Shown: in pieces, positions 16,451-24,812 of the stretch
Layout: each line of letters starts with the position of its first letter
Position numbering within the stretch: the first letter of the stretch is position 1
Position numbers and translations under genes: made by a program
Notes under the pieces: generated by a model
Seen by the model: the letters and a program-made list of their open reading frames with translations, nothing else
Database searches by the model: none
Told to the model about the DNA's origin: nothing
DNA from: Phycisphaerae bacterium
GTDB taxonomy: Bacteria > Planctomycetota > Phycisphaerae > Sedimentisphaerales > Anaerobacaceae
DNA length: 64,000 nt
Reading direction: 5' to 3'
NCBI GenBank assembly: GCA_026386805.1
Contig: JAPLMX010000077.1
Span: 1-64,000 of the forward strand

Positions 16451-17466
16451 AGGACGCACCCCTTCTTGAATTCCAGTCCCGAGACTATGGCGGTCGAGCC
16501 ATGCAGGAGTCCCTGCTGTCGAATCGTACCGGCTTGGGGCCTGGCACGCCAAGCATTTTCGGCGTCACTGACCGTGGAATGCCTCTTGCGTGTAGCCTGG
16601 GGTGTGCACACCTTCTCCATGGGCCATCCGGTGCCGCCGTCGGGGAGAATTGGCTTTGTTTTTCCGAGCCATTCTTGGGGGTAGATTCCTCATAACTCCT
16701 TTTCTTAAAAGCACTTAATGTGCATGTTGGCCCCTCGGGAATTGGCTTTGTTTCGCATCATCGGCCCGTGCCGTCCTCCCGGGTCCCTGCGTCCGCCGGC
16801 GGCAGCCAAGAGCGTGTAGTACGCCGGCTACCCTAATTTGGTGGTCGCTGTACACGGGGTATCGTCCGACGGTGGCGTGGCTCGTTTCGTCTGTTTGGAG
16901 TTCCGCGTTTACGCGGTCCTGGGCCGCCTGAAGGCGGAACTCCGAACCATGCCACCGCAACCGATACGCGTCCTCCAACTCTATCCACCACGTTGGGGTA
17001 GCCGCAGTAGTAGGGTGTTCTGTGCACACCTCTTCCGCGGGCTATCCTGTACTGTCGTCAGGAGAATTGGCTTTGTTTTGCCGCATCGGCCTGTGGGGGC
17101 TGCCGGGGTCCCTACGCACGCCGGCGGCAGCGATGGGTTGGCGTCTTGCCGGCCCCGACCAGCCTGACCAGATTCGCTATTCACTTTTCAATTGTGACTT
17201 CAGCTCAATAGTTGATTGTCTATCATACAAGTCTCCGGGTGGGCCGTCAAGTGCAATCTGGGCACGATCGAAGCTGCTAATGAGTTTTTAATGAGTGCTG
17301 ACGAACAAAACAGGTAGTCAAGCCCTGCGGATTGTCTTGGCGCGTTGCCTTTCGCCGGGCCAGGCGTGGTGGTAGGGTGGGGCTTGCCCCACCCTAGCCC
17401 CGAAGTCACGGGAAGCGGTGGGGCAAGCCCCACCCTACACGTTACCGAACTTGTTCGTCCAAACTC
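16451..17466. other. Repeat-rich, gene-free stretch
   Basis: No intact gene is seen in about 1 kb. It holds three copies of a GGAGAATTGGCTTTGTTT motif (16644, 16738, 17061) and TGTGCACACC boxes at about 16603 and 17021 (a further one at 17621). It also holds an inverted repeat, GGAGTTCCGC arms at 16897-16916 and 16924-16943, and the TAGGGTGGGG element below. Confidence 0.6.
17373..17437. repeat. TAGGGTGGGGCTTGCCCCACC inverted repeat, copy 1
   Basis: The left arm at 17373-17391 is TAGGGTGGGGCTTGCCCCA and the right arm 17417-17437 is its reverse complement. Each arm itself contains a small GGGGCTTGCCCC palindrome. Further copies are at 49180-49245 and 56119-56184. Confidence 0.85.
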
Positions 17467-17605
17467 GTCAGCCCAGGCCCAGGGCTTTCATCTGGTCCAT
17501 GAGGTTTCGGTAGGTGTTCATCGCGTACTGGCACAGGATGATGGTCAGGATGATGACCGCCATCGTGATCACGATCTTGGTGATCCGTTTGAAGCGGGGG
17601 TTCAG
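17467..17605 (-). pseudogene. 3' fragment of zinc-ribbon membrane protein gene
   Basis: The minus strand encodes 'LNPRFKRITKIVITMAVII' and ends 'NLMDQMKALGLG', stop. This closely matches the C-terminal third of the intact protein at 23040-23417, including the transmembrane helix. No start codon, zinc ribbon or upstream two thirds remain. The two copies have the same orientation and flank the alpha-2-macroglobulin gene. Confidence 0.7.
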
Positions 17606-17839
17606 TCGTGTAGGGTGTGCTGTGCACACCAGCTTCTCTATCTGGATGGGCCGTCAAGGGTAATCTCAACGCGATAGAAGCTGCTATGGCCCAAGCTTAC
17701 GCGGTGGTAGACTTTGCACCGACACGCATGAACCGGATGATCCCTCTCTGTCGTTCGTTTCGATCAAGGTGGCGAGTTGTTGCGTTACCCGGCGGCGTTT
17801 GCCTGCCTTATACAGGGTGAAGCCGGACGGGTGTTCATT

Positions 17840-17876
17840 GGGGTCCCCAACGGCGCTGGGTCGCGTTTGGGATCCC
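17840..17876. repeat. GGGGTCCCAAACGC palindrome, copy 3
   Basis: Arms GGGGTCCCCAACGGC (17840-17854) and GCGTTTGGGATCCC (17863-17876), ending 62 nt before the alpha-2-macroglobulin start codon. Confidence 0.65.
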
Positions 17877-17938
17877 TTCCTCGCTGGCGGGCGGCACCCA
17901 CAGACAAGTTGGTACTCTTGCTTAGGAGAAGGACAAGC

Positions 17939-20671
17939 ATGTTTGGCTGCAAACGGATTCTCAAGTCCCGCGTGTTCTGGTTTGTGGCGGTTGTCGTGGT
18001 TCTCGCAGCGGCGTTCTTCTTTGCCTCGGTCGCCCGATACGGGCCTGATCCGCAGGAGACGATGGTGCTGGGTCAGTCCAGTCTCTTCGCGGACAGTACC
18101 GCCGCCTTTCGTATCTTGGTGAGAGATCATGTCAAGTTGGCGCCCATCGCTGGAGCCAAGGTGAAGATGGTGATTGCAGGGCAGGGGCGGCGCGCGGAGA
18201 TCGGCGATTTCACGACGGACGCCGACGGGAGCCTGTTCGATTCGGTTCACGTGCCGTCCCTCGCTCCCGGCAAGTACGAGTTGACCGTCGAGAGCGTCTC
18301 GGCCGTTGGTAAAGACCGCATTGTCCAACCCCTCTGGATCGAACGGACCAGCCGGGTGTACGTCACGACCGACAAACCGGTCTATCAACCCGGCCAGACG
18401 ATCCACATGCGAGCACTGGCCCTCGACAGAGTATCTCTCAAGCCCGTTGCCGCCCAGCCCATCCTGTTCGAAGTCACGGATGCCCAAGGAAACAAGGTTT
18501 TCAAAGCCGATCTTACGACGTCGGCGCATGGGATTGCCTTCTGCGATTTCACCCTGGCTACGGAAGTCAACTTGGGCAACTACCACGTCCGCGTGACCAC
18601 CGGCAAGGTCGAGTCCGACCGCGTCGTGCGGGTGCAGCGGTATGTCCTGCCCAGATTCAAGATCGGCCTGACCACCGATAAGCCCTTCTACCTGCGGTCG
18701 GAGAAGGTGCATGGCGAGGTTCGAGCCGACTACTTCTTCGGCAAGCCCGTGGCCAATGCCGAGGTGAGGGTGACAGGCAGGACTCTGGACATCAGCGCCG
18801 AGGAGATCTTCACCGTCACAGGGGCCACGGACCCGAACGGCATCTTCCGCTTCGACGCCGCTTGCAGCGAACGTCCTGGGAACGAACGGTCTGATGATTC
18901 TGCGGGATTGTCGTCGCGGCGCCGAGATGCCGCGCGGGAAGAGAACACTCCCTTCGAGATCGAGGTCACGGCGAAGGACCGAACGGGGCACGAGGAGACC
19001 GCCGTGGAGCGGCGTACGCTGGCTGGGCAGGGGATCGATATTCACGTGTTCCCCGAGGGCGGCAGTTTCCTTAAGGGGGTGGAGAACATCCTCTATATTC
19101 TGACCGCGTACCCGACGGGCCATCCGGCGGTCTGCCGCGTCGAGGTCAACGGCGCCGCATTTCAATCGGATTCCCTGGGAGTCACCATTTTCAAGACCCG
19201 GCTGGACGCGCCAGGGCTGACACTCGACGTCAAAGCCCGCGATGACGCCGGGCTGACGGGTGACTGGACCGACGAGATAGTTGCCTGGGGCCTGAGCAAC
19301 GACCTGCGCTTACGGACCGACAAGGCGGTGTACCGTCTGGGCGAGAAGCCCCAGATAACCGTTCTGTCCCCGTGGCACCGGGCCACGTTCTTTCTGGACG
19401 TGCTGCGCCACGGCCAGACCGTGCTGACCCGGACCCTGCCGGCCAATGACCAGGGGCAGATGCAAATGGCCCTGGATTTGCCGGGCGATCTCTGGGGCAC
19501 GCTGGAACTGAAAGCCTACACCGTGACCGCCGGCACGCGGATCGACATGGAGACACGAGTGATCTACGTGCGCGGAGCCGACGAACTGCGGATCGAGACC
19601 TCGGTGGACAAGGCGGTGTTCAGGCCGGGCGAGACGGTCCAGGCGCACTTCCAGGTTGCCGACAGCGGCGGCAGGCCCGTCCCGGCCGCCCTGAGCCTGG
19701 CGGCCGTGGATGAAGCGGTCTTCTACGTCTGCGAGAATCAGCCGGGGAGGCTCGACCAGTTCTTCCTGGCCGATGGCAAGCTGCCGCTGTCCGGCTACCA
19801 GATGGCCTTCGCCATCTCCCCGGCGAAGCTGCTCAGCGGCGAAGAGCAGTACCAGAACCTGGCGCAGGCCCTGTTCTCCGTGTACGGACGGGCGACAGGC
19901 CGCAACCGAGAGGACGAGAATCGCCGCGAGGGTGCGGACCGGCAAGTCTATGAGACTTACCGCGGCATTGACCACCAGGGCTATACGCTTTGTGCGGAAA
20001 GCCGCTCGCAGAAGCTGGCCGAGGCCGCCGCTTTCCGCCACCGGTATCTCCACGTGCCCCTGGTCAGCTTGGCAGTTCTGGCGGTGCTGATGGTCGTTCT
20101 CGGCGCGCTGATCGTCCTCGCACGAAGCCTGTTCCGGCTGTTCCGCCAGATGGCCGCAGAGGAGTGCGATGATGGCCAGCGCTTGACGCCGGGCGCTGTC
20201 GAAAGGCGAGTCCATGTGCTGGCGTTCGCGGTTCTTCTGCCGCTGGTGACCTATCTCGATGCCGTCGTGCTCACGTCGCTCCTGGATTCCTACCGGGCCG
20301 AGGATCGTTTCAGTCTCGATCCGCGGCTGCTGGGAGTTCTGATGGTTGTCCTGTCGGCCTTGGCCACTTCGGGGTTTCCTCTGGTCTATCGCTTTGGCAC
20401 GACCCCGTTTCGCCGGCTTGGCAAGGCGGCCTTCAAGGTTCTCTCGCTGCCGCTTCTGTGTATCGGTCTGGTCTACGGGGTCACCTACGTTGCGGCCAAG
20501 GCCATCATAGGCGTGTGTGGTTCTCACGAGTCGGACGCCTATAGTTTCCTGAGCTTGGTGGTGCCGGTCGCCTTATGCCTGGGGCTTTGCTGGCGGGCCG
20601 GCGTGGCGTCGCGCCGGCCGCCCGGCGGTTCTATGCAGATCTCGGGCGCTCGGGGCGGATCGTGCTGGTGA
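17939..20671 (+). CDS. Alpha-2-macroglobulin family protein, N-terminal part (MG domains plus membrane helices)
   Basis: This 910-residue frame encodes the N-terminal half of a bacterial alpha-2-macroglobulin, a large envelope protease trap. Residues about 12-30 form a membrane anchor. MG1/MG2 repeats follow, with the family motif 'TDKPVYQPGQTIHMRAL' (about 143-159) and a second 'TDKPFYLRSEKVHGEV', then MG modules and 'DKAVFRPGETVQAHFQV ... SLAAVDEAVF'. From about residue 705 to 895 there are four or five hydrophobic helices, which is not the usual architecture of periplasmic A2Ms. The frame ends in a shifted tail; the protein clearly continues in the next ORF. The start has AGGAGAAGGA upstream. 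No PbpC neighbour is seen. Confidence 0.85.
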   Translation: MFGCKRILKSRVFWFVAVVVVLAAAFFFASVARYGPDPQETMVLGQSSLFADSTAAFRILVRDHVKLAPIAGAKVKMVIAGQGRRAEIGDFTTDADGSLFDSVHVPSLAPGKYELTVESVSAVGKDRIVQPLWIERTSRVYVTTDKPVYQPGQTIHMRALALDRVSLKPVAAQPILFEVTDAQGNKVFKADLTTSAHGIAFCDFTLATEVNLGNYHVRVTTGKVESDRVVRVQRYVLPRFKIGLTTDKPFYLRSEKVHGEVRADYFFGKPVANAEVRVTGRTLDISAEEIFTVTGATDPNGIFRFDAACSERPGNERSDDSAGLSSRRRDAAREENTPFEIEVTAKDRTGHEETAVERRTLAGQGIDIHVFPEGGSFLKGVENILYILTAYPTGHPAVCRVEVNGAAFQSDSLGVTIFKTRLDAPGLTLDVKARDDAGLTGDWTDEIVAWGLSNDLRLRTDKAVYRLGEKPQITVLSPWHRATFFLDVLRHGQTVLTRTLPANDQGQMQMALDLPGDLWGTLELKAYTVTAGTRIDMETRVIYVRGADELRIETSVDKAVFRPGETVQAHFQVADSGGRPVPAALSLAAVDEAVFYVCENQPGRLDQFFLADGKLPLSGYQMAFAISPAKLLSGEEQYQNLAQALFSVYGRATGRNREDENRREGADRQVYETYRGIDHQGYTLCAESRSQKLAEAAAFRHRYLHVPLVSLAVLAVLMVVLGALIVLARSLFRLFRQMAAEECDDGQRLTPGAVERRVHVLAFAVLLPLVTYLDAVVLTSLLDSYRAEDRFSLDPRLLGVLMVVLSALATSGFPLVYRFGTTPFRRLGKAAFKVLSLPLLCIGLVYGVTYVAAKAIIGVCGSHESDAYSFLSLVVPVALCLGLCWRAGVASRRPPGGSMQISGARGGSCW

Positions 20672-23028
20672 TCCTGCTGGCCCAGACTCTGGTTCTTCCC
20701 GTATGGTTTCTCCTGCCGACACACAGATCAGCGTGGTGGACTTCCTGGAGATGGACACCGTCGCGCGCGTATAACGAGAGACTGACCGTGAATGAGAATA
20801 CGCGATCGGGCTCGCTCTTCTATGAACATCAGGAATTAGTGATGGGCGAGATGATGGGTGGTATGGGCGGTTATGGTGGCATGGGTGGCATGGCGGGATA
20901 CGCCCCCCAGCGCCTGACCGCGAGCACGCCGCCCGAGCCGCGAGTGCGCCGGTTCTTCCCGGAGACCCTTCTGTGGCAGCCGCAGGTGATTACGGATGAG
21001 GCAGGGCGGGCCAGTGTCGAGGTTCCGCTGGCCGACTCCATTACCGCGTGGAAGATGAACATCGACGCCGTGTCTGCGGGCGGGCAACTCGGTAATTCCG
21101 CAGTGGACCTACGCGTCTTCCAGGATTTCTTCGTCGATCTGGACCTTCCTGTGGCGTTGACGCGCGGCGACGAGATTTCCGTGCCCGTTCTGTGTCATAA
21201 TTACTTGCCGAAGCCGCAGGTTGTAACGCTGACCTTGGAATCCGCTCCTTGGTATGAAGTCCAGGGACCTGTCGTGCAACAGATTGAGCTTGGACCTGAC
21301 GGCGTCGAATCCATCGTATTTCGCATCAAGGCGAAAGAAGTGGGGACTCACGAATTGGCGGTCCTGGCCCAGGGCTTGTCCCTCCGTGATGCGGTCCGGC
21401 GGAAGATCGAGGTTCGTCCCGACGGCGTGCAGGCCGAGGACCTGCAAGGCGGAGTCTTGTCCGAAGCGGCGGAACACACGTTCCCTCTTCCGCCGGAAGC
21501 GATCCCGAATTCGCAGAAACTGCTGCTGCGGGTGTATCCCTCCATGTTCAGCGAGGTGATCGAGGGGTTGGACAGCATCCTCCAAATGCCGCACGGGTGC
21601 TTCGAGCAGACCTCCTCGACGACGTACCCGAACGTCATGGCCCTGCTCTACATGAAGCACACCGGGCGGATCACCCCCGAAATTGAAGCCAAGGCGAAGA
21701 CGTATATCGCCGCCGGCTGTCAGAAGCTGCTGACATTTGAAGTTCGAGATGGCGGCTTCGACTGGTTCGGTCGCCCACCCGCAAAAGAAAAGTTGACAGC
21801 CTACGGGATCATGGAACTGACGGACATGGCGCAGGTCCACGATGTCGATCCGGCCGTCATCGACCGCGCGACCCGATGGCTGTTGGGACGCCAGAATCGC
21901 GACGGTTCGTGGGACGATGCCGACTCGCGGCAAGCCCAAACCGGCCCGGACTCGCGCGTGTGCGAGACGGCGTATATCGCCTGGGCTCTGGCCCAGGCCG
22001 ACGTTCGGGATCGGCGGCTCGATCAGGCGCTCGAATTCCTCCGCCGGAATGTGCGCGAGACCGATTCCACCTATACCCTCGCCTTGTCCGCCAACGCCCT
22101 GCTGGCGGTCGATCCGAACGATGCCTTCGGCCGCCGGCTGTTGACCGGCCTGCAATCGAGCTTTCGCCGCAGCGGCGGGTCCGGCTACATCACTTCCACG
22201 GGCGCCGGCGCCCTGTACTCCCGCGGCTCGTGCCTCGACATCGAGACGACGGCCCTGTCCGCTCTGGCCCTGATGAAGGTGAATCCCTTTGCCGACGTGG
22301 TGTCGAAGGCCCTGGCGTGGCTGTGCGAGCAGAAGGATCAGCGCGGAACGTGGCGCTCGACCCAGGCCACCGTTCTGGCGATGAAGGCCCTGCTTGCGGG
22401 AACGCGTCCGGCGCAGGAGAGCGACGCACCCACGCGCATCGAGGTCACGGTCAATGACGCCAATGCCGGCGGGATCGAGGTGACGGCCCAGACACGCGAC
22501 CTCCTGCACACGCTCGATCTGACGAGTCATCTCAAGCCGGGCGCCAATGCCGTGCGTCTGACGCGTAAGGGAGGAAGGGAGGTGCCCTATCGGCTGGTGG
22601 GAACCCACTGGATGCCCCGGACTGCTCCCACGGCCCCGCCTGCGGGCGAACTCCGGATCGACGTCCGGTATGACAGGGATCATCTGAACGTAGACGATCC
22701 TCTGCAATGCAGCGTGCAGGTGACGTACCTGGGCGCGGTACCTCTGAACATGGTCGTCGTGGAACTGGCTTTGCCGCCGGGGTTCGCGGTGGATTCCTCG
22801 GCGTTCGATCGGTTGGTCGAGTCCGGCGTTTTCGCTCGATACGAGATGGCCGCAGATCGTGTGGTCCTATACGTCAGGAGCACGGTCCCCCAAAAGACGA
22901 TCCGCTTTGGCTATGAACTGCGAGCCTTGCGTCCCCTGCGGGTGCAGATCCCACCGTGTTGCGCTTACGAGTATTATCAGCCTGAGAACCGGGCCGAGAC
23001 CTTGCCCTGCGCGATCGTTGTGGAGTGA
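20575..23028 (+). CDS. Alpha-2-macroglobulin family protein, C-terminal part (thioester and TED domains)
   Basis: This is the continuation of the preceding gene after a -1 frame change within 20575-20671. Its first codons are out-of-frame sequence, and the real protein enters near 'ARRFYADLGRSGR', followed by a further transmembrane helix. A Gly/Met-rich linker (20845-20910) precedes the A2M domain 'FFPETLLWQPQVITDEAGRA'. The thioester motif reads 'PHGCFEQTSS', so the Cys and Gln needed for an internal thioester are present. The alpha/alpha-barrel thioester domain follows ('WLLGRQNRDGSW'), and the receptor-binding-like domain ends at 'IVVE'. No ribosome binding site precedes the ATG at 20575, which argues for one split gene rather than two. 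Confidence 0.85.
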   Translation: MPGALLAGRRGVAPAARRFYADLGRSGRIVLVILLAQTLVLPVWFLLPTHRSAWWTSWRWTPSRAYNERLTVNENTRSGSLFYEHQELVMGEMMGGMGGYGGMGGMAGYAPQRLTASTPPEPRVRRFFPETLLWQPQVITDEAGRASVEVPLADSITAWKMNIDAVSAGGQLGNSAVDLRVFQDFFVDLDLPVALTRGDEISVPVLCHNYLPKPQVVTLTLESAPWYEVQGPVVQQIELGPDGVESIVFRIKAKEVGTHELAVLAQGLSLRDAVRRKIEVRPDGVQAEDLQGGVLSEAAEHTFPLPPEAIPNSQKLLLRVYPSMFSEVIEGLDSILQMPHGCFEQTSSTTYPNVMALLYMKHTGRITPEIEAKAKTYIAAGCQKLLTFEVRDGGFDWFGRPPAKEKLTAYGIMELTDMAQVHDVDPAVIDRATRWLLGRQNRDGSWDDADSRQAQTGPDSRVCETAYIAWALAQADVRDRRLDQALEFLRRNVRETDSTYTLALSANALLAVDPNDAFGRRLLTGLQSSFRRSGGSGYITSTGAGALYSRGSCLDIETTALSALALMKVNPFADVVSKALAWLCEQKDQRGTWRSTQATVLAMKALLAGTRPAQESDAPTRIEVTVNDANAGGIEVTAQTRDLLHTLDLTSHLKPGANAVRLTRKGGREVPYRLVGTHWMPRTAPTAPPAGELRIDVRYDRDHLNVDDPLQCSVQVTYLGAVPLNMVVVELALPPGFAVDSSAFDRLVESGVFARYEMAADRVVLYVRSTVPQKTIRFGYELRALRPLRVQIPPCCAYEYYQPENRAETLPCAIVVE
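20596..20619. other. GC-rich hairpin at the alpha-2-macroglobulin frame change
   Basis: GGCCGGCG (20596-20603) pairs with CGCCGGCC (20612-20619) around an 8 nt loop, inside the overlap of the two frames. It could stall polymerases or ribosomes, or be a site of assembly or sequencing error. No canonical slippery heptamer is seen just upstream. Confidence 0.5.
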
Positions 23029-23039
23029 GCCTCCAATCG

Positions 23040-23417
23040 TCAACCCAGGCCCAGGGCTTTGATTTGGTCCATGAGGTTCTTATAGGTGCTGATCATGATC
23101 TGGCAGGCCACGATCGTCACGACAATGACCGCGACGGTGATCAGGGTCTTGGTGATCCGTCCGAACCGGGGGTTCAGCCATACGAGTGGCAGGGCCAGCG
23201 GTCCCATCGTCAGCAGGGCGACCGTGAGGCTGGAAGTCGAATAGTACCACTTCGGCCGGTTCTGCACGGGCGGCGTCGCGGGGACTCTTCGCGTTGGGTC
23301 GAGGAACTCGCCGCAGTAGCGGCATTTGATGGCTTCGGCCTGGATTTGCTCCGCGCAGAACGGGCACTTCTTCGTCTGCGTCACCTGACGATTCTGTTCC
23401 AGCAAGGTCGTCTGCAT
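23040..23417 (-). CDS. Zinc-ribbon membrane protein
   Basis: This is a 125-residue protein. The N-terminal zinc ribbon 'CPFCAEQIQAEAIKCRYCGEF' has two CxxC pairs (residues about 18-37). A linker and two hydrophobic helices ('LTVALLTMGPLALPLVWL' and 'LITVAVIVVTIVACQIMI') follow, and the C-terminus is short and polar. The type is widespread in bacteria and its function is unknown. The start was placed at the ATG behind AGGAGGAG; an upstream extension is repeat-derived. The 3' end is 11 bp from the convergent alpha-2-macroglobulin stop codon. A truncated relative lies at 17467-17605. Confidence 0.75.
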   Translation of the reverse strand: MQTTLLEQNRQVTQTKKCPFCAEQIQAEAIKCRYCGEFLDPTRRVPATPPVQNRPKWYYSTSSLTVALLTMGPLALPLVWLNPRFGRITKTLITVAVIVVTIVACQIMISTYKNLMDQIKALGLG

Positions 23418-23450
23418 GAGCAGGTCTCCTCCTTTCGGAAGGTCGAAACT

Positions 23451-23529
23451 GGAATGCTGGAATACTGGAATCATGGGGGAACGAGTTCAACCGCCCCAAC
23501 ATTCCAACATTCCAACATTCCATTATTCC
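23451..23529. repeat. Stuttering inverted repeat, GGAATGCT / AACATTCC units
   Basis: The left arm 23451-23471 holds three TGGAAT(G/A)CT-type units. The right arm 23501-23529 holds CATTCCAA units. It starts 34 nt upstream of the zinc-ribbon protein start codon (minus strand). Confidence 0.75.
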
Positions 23530-23634
23530 AACAGGCTCTATCGGCCTGATCTCGCAGGAGATTAACAAGATTGGGCGCGAGCTTGCGGCGCGGCCGTCCT
23601 GGTGCCACGCGGGCCCATATTATCGCCACTGTAC

Positions 23635-24600
23635 CTACCGGTTTAGTTGCTCGATGGTTCGCTGGATACGCTCGCGGGTCCATTCCGGCGGGCGGTCGCC
23701 CTGCAGATTCGCTTCCATTTGCTCGGCCGTGGGCGTCTTGCTGGCGACGCCGCCAGGCGGGACTTCGATGCCGGCGGTCCAGCAGATGGCATTGAGGATC
23801 AGCTTGCGGAAGTCGTTCTGGGCGTAGGCCCAATGGGTGTGGCCGCCCGTGCAGCCGAAGCCTCGGCCGCCGCCGGGACGTTCGTAGGCCCACGCGACGT
23901 GCTCCGCCATCCCCATCCGGGCGCGGACCTCGGCGTTGCCGGTGTGGGGGCCGTCCGGACCTTTCCGCGTGCTGTCGGGCGGTACGGCCGACAGGATCGG
24001 CGTCACGCCGGCCATGCCCGCCACGAATCGCATGTGATAGTACCATTCATCGGCGACCTTGAACGGCTGGACGCCCCGCGCGATCGGATGCTCGGGCAGG
24101 GTCTTGAACTCGGCCAGCCACGAGGGATTGATCGACCAGAATTGCTCGTAGTAGCCGCCGATCCAGTTGAGCAGGTACTTGCCGAACTCTTTGCCCGGGT
24201 CGAGGGCGTAGTGGAGGTAGGCGATCCCGATGCCCTTTTTCGCGATCTCATCGAGGGCCTTCCAGTTGGATTCGGAGCGGAGCAGATTGTTGCCGTCGCA
24301 GGCGATGACGATGGCCGCAGCGCCGTCGAGGACCTTGAGGTCCTTGGGCCAGCCGCCTTCGAGGACGACCGCCTCGACCGCCGGCACGTTCTCCTTGAGG
24401 ATCGCGGCCAGCAGCTTGCAGTCGGCGGTGTACGCGTGGCCGGTCCAGCCGTGACTTTGCGGGCCGGGGATAAAGACGATCTTCTTCTTGGCGGCCGTGG
24501 CCTCACCGGCACGCACTTGCGTCGGATGTAGGCAGATCAGAGTGCAGAGCAATGCCGCGATAATGACAACTGACCGCCTTCGGCTAAGTATTCCCGTCAT
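23635..24600 (-). CDS. Secreted ThuA-like protein
   Basis: This 321-residue protein has an N-terminal signal sequence ('VVIIAALLCTLICLHPTQVRA'), followed by a ThuA-type alpha/beta domain related to class I glutamine amidotransferases: 'KIVFIPGPQSHGWTGHAY' at about 40-57, 'GIGIAYLHYALDP', and 'FGCTGGHTHWAYAQNDFRKLI'. ThuA-like proteins are common next to sugar-utilisation genes in planctomycetes and are linked to trehalose or other saccharide metabolism, but their reaction is not defined. The start has GGGAGG 9 nt upstream. It is divergent from the glycosidase operon at 24813 and could share regulation with it. Confidence 0.8.
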   Translation of the reverse strand: MTGILSRRRSVVIIAALLCTLICLHPTQVRAGEATAAKKKIVFIPGPQSHGWTGHAYTADCKLLAAILKENVPAVEAVVLEGGWPKDLKVLDGAAAIVIACDGNNLLRSESNWKALDEIAKKGIGIAYLHYALDPGKEFGKYLLNWIGGYYEQFWSINPSWLAEFKTLPEHPIARGVQPFKVADEWYYHMRFVAGMAGVTPILSAVPPDSTRKGPDGPHTGNAEVRARMGMAEHVAWAYERPGGGRGFGCTGGHTHWAYAQNDFRKLILNAICWTAGIEVPPGGVASKTPTAEQMEANLQGDRPPEWTRERIQRTIEQLNR

Positions 24601-24724
24601 GATGACAGCCTCCCGATCACACTCGATTGTTATCCGACTTTCGCCGGTCGATGCCTTCAAGAAGCCTACCACAAGGGCGTCAGTACCACAAGCTTGATAC
24701 GCCGGAGCAAATCGGTAGGATAGC

Positions 24725-24780
24725 GTAGGTCGTGCGTCCTCGCACCACGATCTTCGGCGAGCGGGGACGCCCGCCCTACG
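24725..24780. repeat. GTCGTGCGTCCTCGCAC / GGCGAGCG repeat, upstream copy
   Basis: CGTAGGTCGTGCGTCCTCGCAC at the left (first 20 nt are diagnostic) is joined to GGCGAGCGGGGACGCCCGCC and CTACG at the right. It ends 32 nt before the six-hairpin glycosidase start. The same element in opposite orientation lies at 30797-30852. Confidence 0.75.
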
Positions 24781-24812
24781 TAGCGGTGGTTTTTAGCGAA
24801 AGGACCGGACTC

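Noticed and set aside
17684..19165. 493-codon minus frame opposite the alpha-2-macroglobulin gene
   Set aside because: Shadow of the MG-domain coding sequence; no ribosome binding site or domain.
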